Below are positions 59,907 to 64,000 of a stretch of 64,000 nt of DNA, one piece after another. How positions within the stretch are numbered: the stretch's first letter is position 1; each line of letters begins with the position of its first letter. Position numbers and translations under genes: made by a program. The notes under the pieces were generated by a model. The model was not told the origin of the DNA. It made no database searches and saw nothing but the letters and a program-made list of their open reading frames with translations. Source of the stretch: an uncultured Winogradskyella sp. (GTDB lineage Bacteria; Bacteroidota; Bacteroidia; Flavobacteriales; Flavobacteriaceae); NCBI GenBank assembly GCA_913055905.1, contig CAJXLB010000001.1, forward strand, positions 620,001 through 684,000, given 5' to 3'.

Positions 59907-61451
59907 ATGGCAAACGATGATAAATTTAAAAAGGTAATCGCTCACGCGAAGGAATATGGTTACGTTTTTCAAAGTAGCGAAATCTATGATGGTTTAAGCG
60001 CGGTATACGATTATGCTCAAAATGGTACGGAGCTCAAAAACAATATTCGTGAGTATTGGTGGAAAGCTATGGTACAAATGCATGATAATATCGTTGGTAT
60101 CGATGCTGCTATTTTTATGCACCCTACAACATGGAAGGCTTCAGGTCACGTAGATGCCTTTAATGATCCGTTAATTGATAATAAGGATTCGAAAAAGCGT
60201 TATAGAGCCGATGTCTTAGTTGAGGATTATTGCGCTAAAATTGAGGCTAAAATCGATAAGGAAATTAAAAAAGCCGCAAAGCGTTTTGGTGATGCATTCA
60301 ATGAACAAGAGTTTGTTACAACCAACCAAAGGGTTATTGGTTACAAGGAAAAAATCACTGCCATACAAAAAAGACTTGGTAATTCACTGAAGAATGAAGA
60401 TTTGGCGGATGTTAAAGCCTTGATTGAAGAGCTGGAAATCGCTGACCCAATCACTGGTAGTAGAAACTGGACAGATGTAAAGCAATTTAACTTAATGTTC
60501 GGTACTAAACTTGGTGCTTCAGCAGAGCATGCTACCGATTTATATCTTAGACCCGAAACGGCTCAAGGTATATTTGTTAACTTTTTGAATGTTCAAAAGA
60601 CGGGCCGTATGAAAATTCCATTCGGAATTGCACAAACCGGTAAAGCCTTTAGAAATGAAATCGTTGCGCGTCAATTTATTTTTAGAATGCGCGAATTTGA
60701 GCAAATGGAGATGCAATACTTCATTAAGCCAGGAACCCAAAAACTTTGGTTTGATGTTTGGAAGGATTCAAGATTAAAGTGGCATTATTCGTTAGGTTTG
60801 GGTGAAGAGAACTACCGTTTTCACGATCACGAAAAGCTGGCCCATTACGCCGATGCAGCAACCGACATAGAATTTAATTTTCCTTTTGGTTTCAAAGAAT
60901 TGGAAGGGATTCATTCCCGAACTGATTTTGATTTAAAACAGCACGAAGAATTCTCTGGGAAAAAGATACAATACTTTGATCCAGAAGATAATACTAGCTA
61001 TACACCATACGTCATAGAAACGTCTATAGGCCTAGATCGCATGTTTTTAGCCGTTTTTTCAAATGCACTGCAAGAGGAGGAGTTAGATAATGGAACCACA
61101 CGGACGGTCTTAAGATTACCAGCTGTTTTGGCGCCTACCAAAGCAGCGATTTTACCTTTGGTAAAAAAAGATGGTTTGCCTGAGATTGCGCATCAAATCG
61201 TAGAGGACTTAAAATGGGATTTCAATGTCGCTTATGATGAGAAGGATGCGGTAGGAAGACGTTACCGAAGACAAGACGCAGCGGGTACGCCCTTCTGTAT
61301 AACTGTAGACCACGATACCTTAGAGGATAACACAGTAACCATACGCCATAGGGATAGTATGGAGCAAAAACGTGTTAAAATTGAGGCGCTTAAGGACATG
61401 ATAAAAGCTGAGGTAGATATGAAACATTGGCTTAAACGCATGCACGCCTAG
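59907..61451 (+). CDS. glyS: Glycine--tRNA ligase (single-chain dimeric type)
   Basis: A 514-residue class II synthetase of the alpha2 type, charging tRNA-Gly. Motifs: TDLYLRPETAQGIFVNF (motif 1/2 region), FRNEIVARQFIFRMREFEQMEM (motif 2) and TPYVIETSIGLDRMFLAVF (motif 3). A C-terminal anticodon-binding domain follows (LAPTKAAILPLVKKD). Length is normal. It converges with the RND adaptor gene with 12 bases between the stops. Confidence 0.98.
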   Translation: MANDDKFKKVIAHAKEYGYVFQSSEIYDGLSAVYDYAQNGTELKNNIREYWWKAMVQMHDNIVGIDAAIFMHPTTWKASGHVDAFNDPLIDNKDSKKRYRADVLVEDYCAKIEAKIDKEIKKAAKRFGDAFNEQEFVTTNQRVIGYKEKITAIQKRLGNSLKNEDLADVKALIEELEIADPITGSRNWTDVKQFNLMFGTKLGASAEHATDLYLRPETAQGIFVNFLNVQKTGRMKIPFGIAQTGKAFRNEIVARQFIFRMREFEQMEMQYFIKPGTQKLWFDVWKDSRLKWHYSLGLGEENYRFHDHEKLAHYADAATDIEFNFPFGFKELEGIHSRTDFDLKQHEEFSGKKIQYFDPEDNTSYTPYVIETSIGLDRMFLAVFSNALQEEELDNGTTRTVLRLPAVLAPTKAAILPLVKKDGLPEIAHQIVEDLKWDFNVAYDEKDAVGRRYRRQDAAGTPFCITVDHDTLEDNTVTIRHRDSMEQKRVKIEALKDMIKAEVDMKHWLKRMHA

Positions 61452-61463
61452 CCTCCACTTTTT

Positions 61464-62573
61464 CTAATCCAACAATTCACTTGCGCCTCTAATAACAATA
61501 GATTTGCCGTCTAAATCATCAGAATTTAAAATTTCTGCACTGGTCTCATTTTGTCTGCCTAGTCTAACCTTAACTTTTGTATAAGAATAGTCATCGCTAT
61601 TTGATTTTGTCGCTATAAACACAAAATCACCTTCATCATTACTTATAATTCCAGTTTTGGGTAATCCAAGTGCCAATTCGTCCGATAATAGTATGTCAGC
61701 AGAGACATACATTCCAACTATAAACTGATTGCTTTCATTGTCAACATGACCATGAATTTTTACGCGTCTAGTGGTCTCGTCAATGGTTGTACCTACCAAA
61801 TGGACATCTGCATCGAACACCTCATTGCTTGCTTCAGGAATTTGAAATTTAATCCTTTGTCCCTTTTTAACTCGCATAATGTCTTTCTCAAAAACGGAGA
61901 GTTCTAGGTGTATGTGTTCGGTGTCAACAATCTCCATGATAACGTCGTTGGGAGAAACATACGTTCCATTACTTACGTTAACTTTGGTAACATAACCTTC
62001 TATAGGTGCATATAGATTAATTGTAGATACCATTGCTCCAGAACTTACTCGATCTGGACTAATATTTAGCATTTGAAGTTTTCTCTTAAGACCATTATAT
62101 CTGGCAAGATTGCTCTTATAATCACTTTGTGATTTGAGGTAATTCTTTTCGGAGGTAATATTCTCATCAAATAAGGTTTGTTGCCTCTCGTACTCCGATT
62201 TTAAGTACGTTAACTGTTCGCCCAGCTCAAGATAGTTTTGTTGTAATTCGACAAATTCCGGATTCTCTAGGGTTACTAGCAATTGCCCTTTAGAAACTTT
62301 ATCACCGATTAATAAAGGAGTTTTAACAATGTAGCCGCCCATAAATGTTGAAATAATCGATTTATTTTGAGGCGGAACATCAATCATGCCAGTGACCTTA
62401 AGGGTTTCTCCAAAATTAATTTCAGATAGTGTTCCTAATTCCAAATTCTCATCTTTTGGTGAGGTCGATTGCTCTACGGATTCAGCACTATTCTTACTTT
62501 CTTGTTGTGTGTCTGTTTTACCAGTACAGGAAAACAATAGGGCACTTAATATAAAGACGTTTATAAATTTCAT
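61464..62573 (-). CDS. RND efflux periplasmic adaptor (CusB/HlyD type), lipoprotein
   Basis: A 369-residue adaptor with a lipoprotein signal (lipobox LFSC, Cys16). A barrel-sandwich/lipoyl segment (GGYIVKTPLLIGDKVSKGQL), a helical hairpin (about 110-165), a second lipoyl half (LYAPIEGYVTKVNVSNG) and a beta-barrel domain are in the usual order. It joins the inner-membrane pump to the outer-membrane channel for metal export. It lies 2 bases after the pump-channel gene. Confidence 0.93.
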   Translation of the reverse strand: MKFINVFILSALLFSCTGKTDTQQESKNSAESVEQSTSPKDENLELGTLSEINFGETLKVTGMIDVPPQNKSIISTFMGGYIVKTPLLIGDKVSKGQLLVTLENPEFVELQQNYLELGEQLTYLKSEYERQQTLFDENITSEKNYLKSQSDYKSNLARYNGLKRKLQMLNISPDRVSSGAMVSTINLYAPIEGYVTKVNVSNGTYVSPNDVIMEIVDTEHIHLELSVFEKDIMRVKKGQRIKFQIPEASNEVFDADVHLVGTTIDETTRRVKIHGHVDNESNQFIVGMYVSADILLSDELALGLPKTGIISNDEGDFVFIATKSNSDDYSYTKVKVRLGRQNETSAEILNSDDLDGKSIVIRGASELLD

Positions 62574-62575
62574 TA

Positions 62576-64000
<1,425 letters not shown>

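Overview
This window is chromosomal DNA from a member of the Bacteroidota, very probably the family Flavobacteriaceae. The signs are AT-rich sequence, the gliding-motility pair gldD/gldE, several TonB-dependent receptors, many lipoproteins, S46 and M23 peptidases, a bacteroidete HU/RNase G block, and repeated TAnnTTTG promoter elements (the bacteroidete -7 box). It is almost entirely housekeeping and nutrient-acquisition DNA with very short intergenic gaps (none above 300 bases). I see no rRNA or tRNA gene, no insertion sequence, no prophage and no CRISPR array.

Layout. 1-5.4 kb: end of panC, panD, a YbhN-like membrane protein, two tandem alpha/beta-hydrolase paralogues with an Asp at the nucleophile position, and radA. 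5.5-11.4 kb: a Crp/Fnr regulator, then ileS-dksA-like-adhesin-like-lspA; the IleS carries a swapped GVHH signature. 11.4-14.2 kb (minus): formyl-THF cyclo-ligase with a three-gene peptide-tagging module (retropepsin-like RimB, RimK ATP-grasp ligase, aspartoacylase-like hydrolase). 14.3-18.4 kb: uvrC and a patatin/beta-barrel phospholipase. 18.6-25.9 kb: tyrosine and tryptophan catabolism (hmgA, hppD, tryptophan 2,3-dioxygenase), DUF3108, an M23 peptidase and pgi. 26-28.7 kb: a TonB-dependent receptor.

28.7-32.2 kb (minus): mutY, ssb, gldE, gldD. 32.3-34.5 kb: HU, a 29-residue basic protein and RNase G. 34.5-38.1 kb: DUF3127 with an SSB-like tail, a flavin reductase, a histidine kinase, a HIT protein and greA. 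38.2-45.8 kb: a Rieske-like lipoprotein convergent with a minus-strand run. That run holds a phosphopantetheinyl transferase, GGGP synthase, thiamine-binding protein, PnuC-type transporter, NadR-like kinase, DUF4301 and ArfB, then a TPP riboswitch in front of a TonB-dependent receptor. Together the last set reads as a vitamin salvage locus, probably for thiamine. 45.9-47.8 kb: ahcY and an unusual Vsr-like nuclease. 47.8-53.8 kb (minus): an S46 dipeptidyl-peptidase, a beta-propeller phytase and its partner TonB-dependent receptor. 54-56.6 kb: an aminotransferase, a coiled-coil lipoprotein and an omega-amidase. 56.5-61.5 kb: an Ig-like lipoprotein, ComF, a membrane coiled-coil protein and glyS. 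61.5-64 kb (minus): an RND efflux adaptor and the end of a CusA-type pump fused in frame to a TolC-type outer-membrane factor; this last gene runs off the window.

The points most worth following up are the vitamin salvage locus with its riboswitch and uncharacterised kinase, the RimB/RimK/aspartoacylase module, the GVHH-type IleS, the Asp-elbow hydrolase pair, the zinc-less Vsr and the pump-channel fusion.
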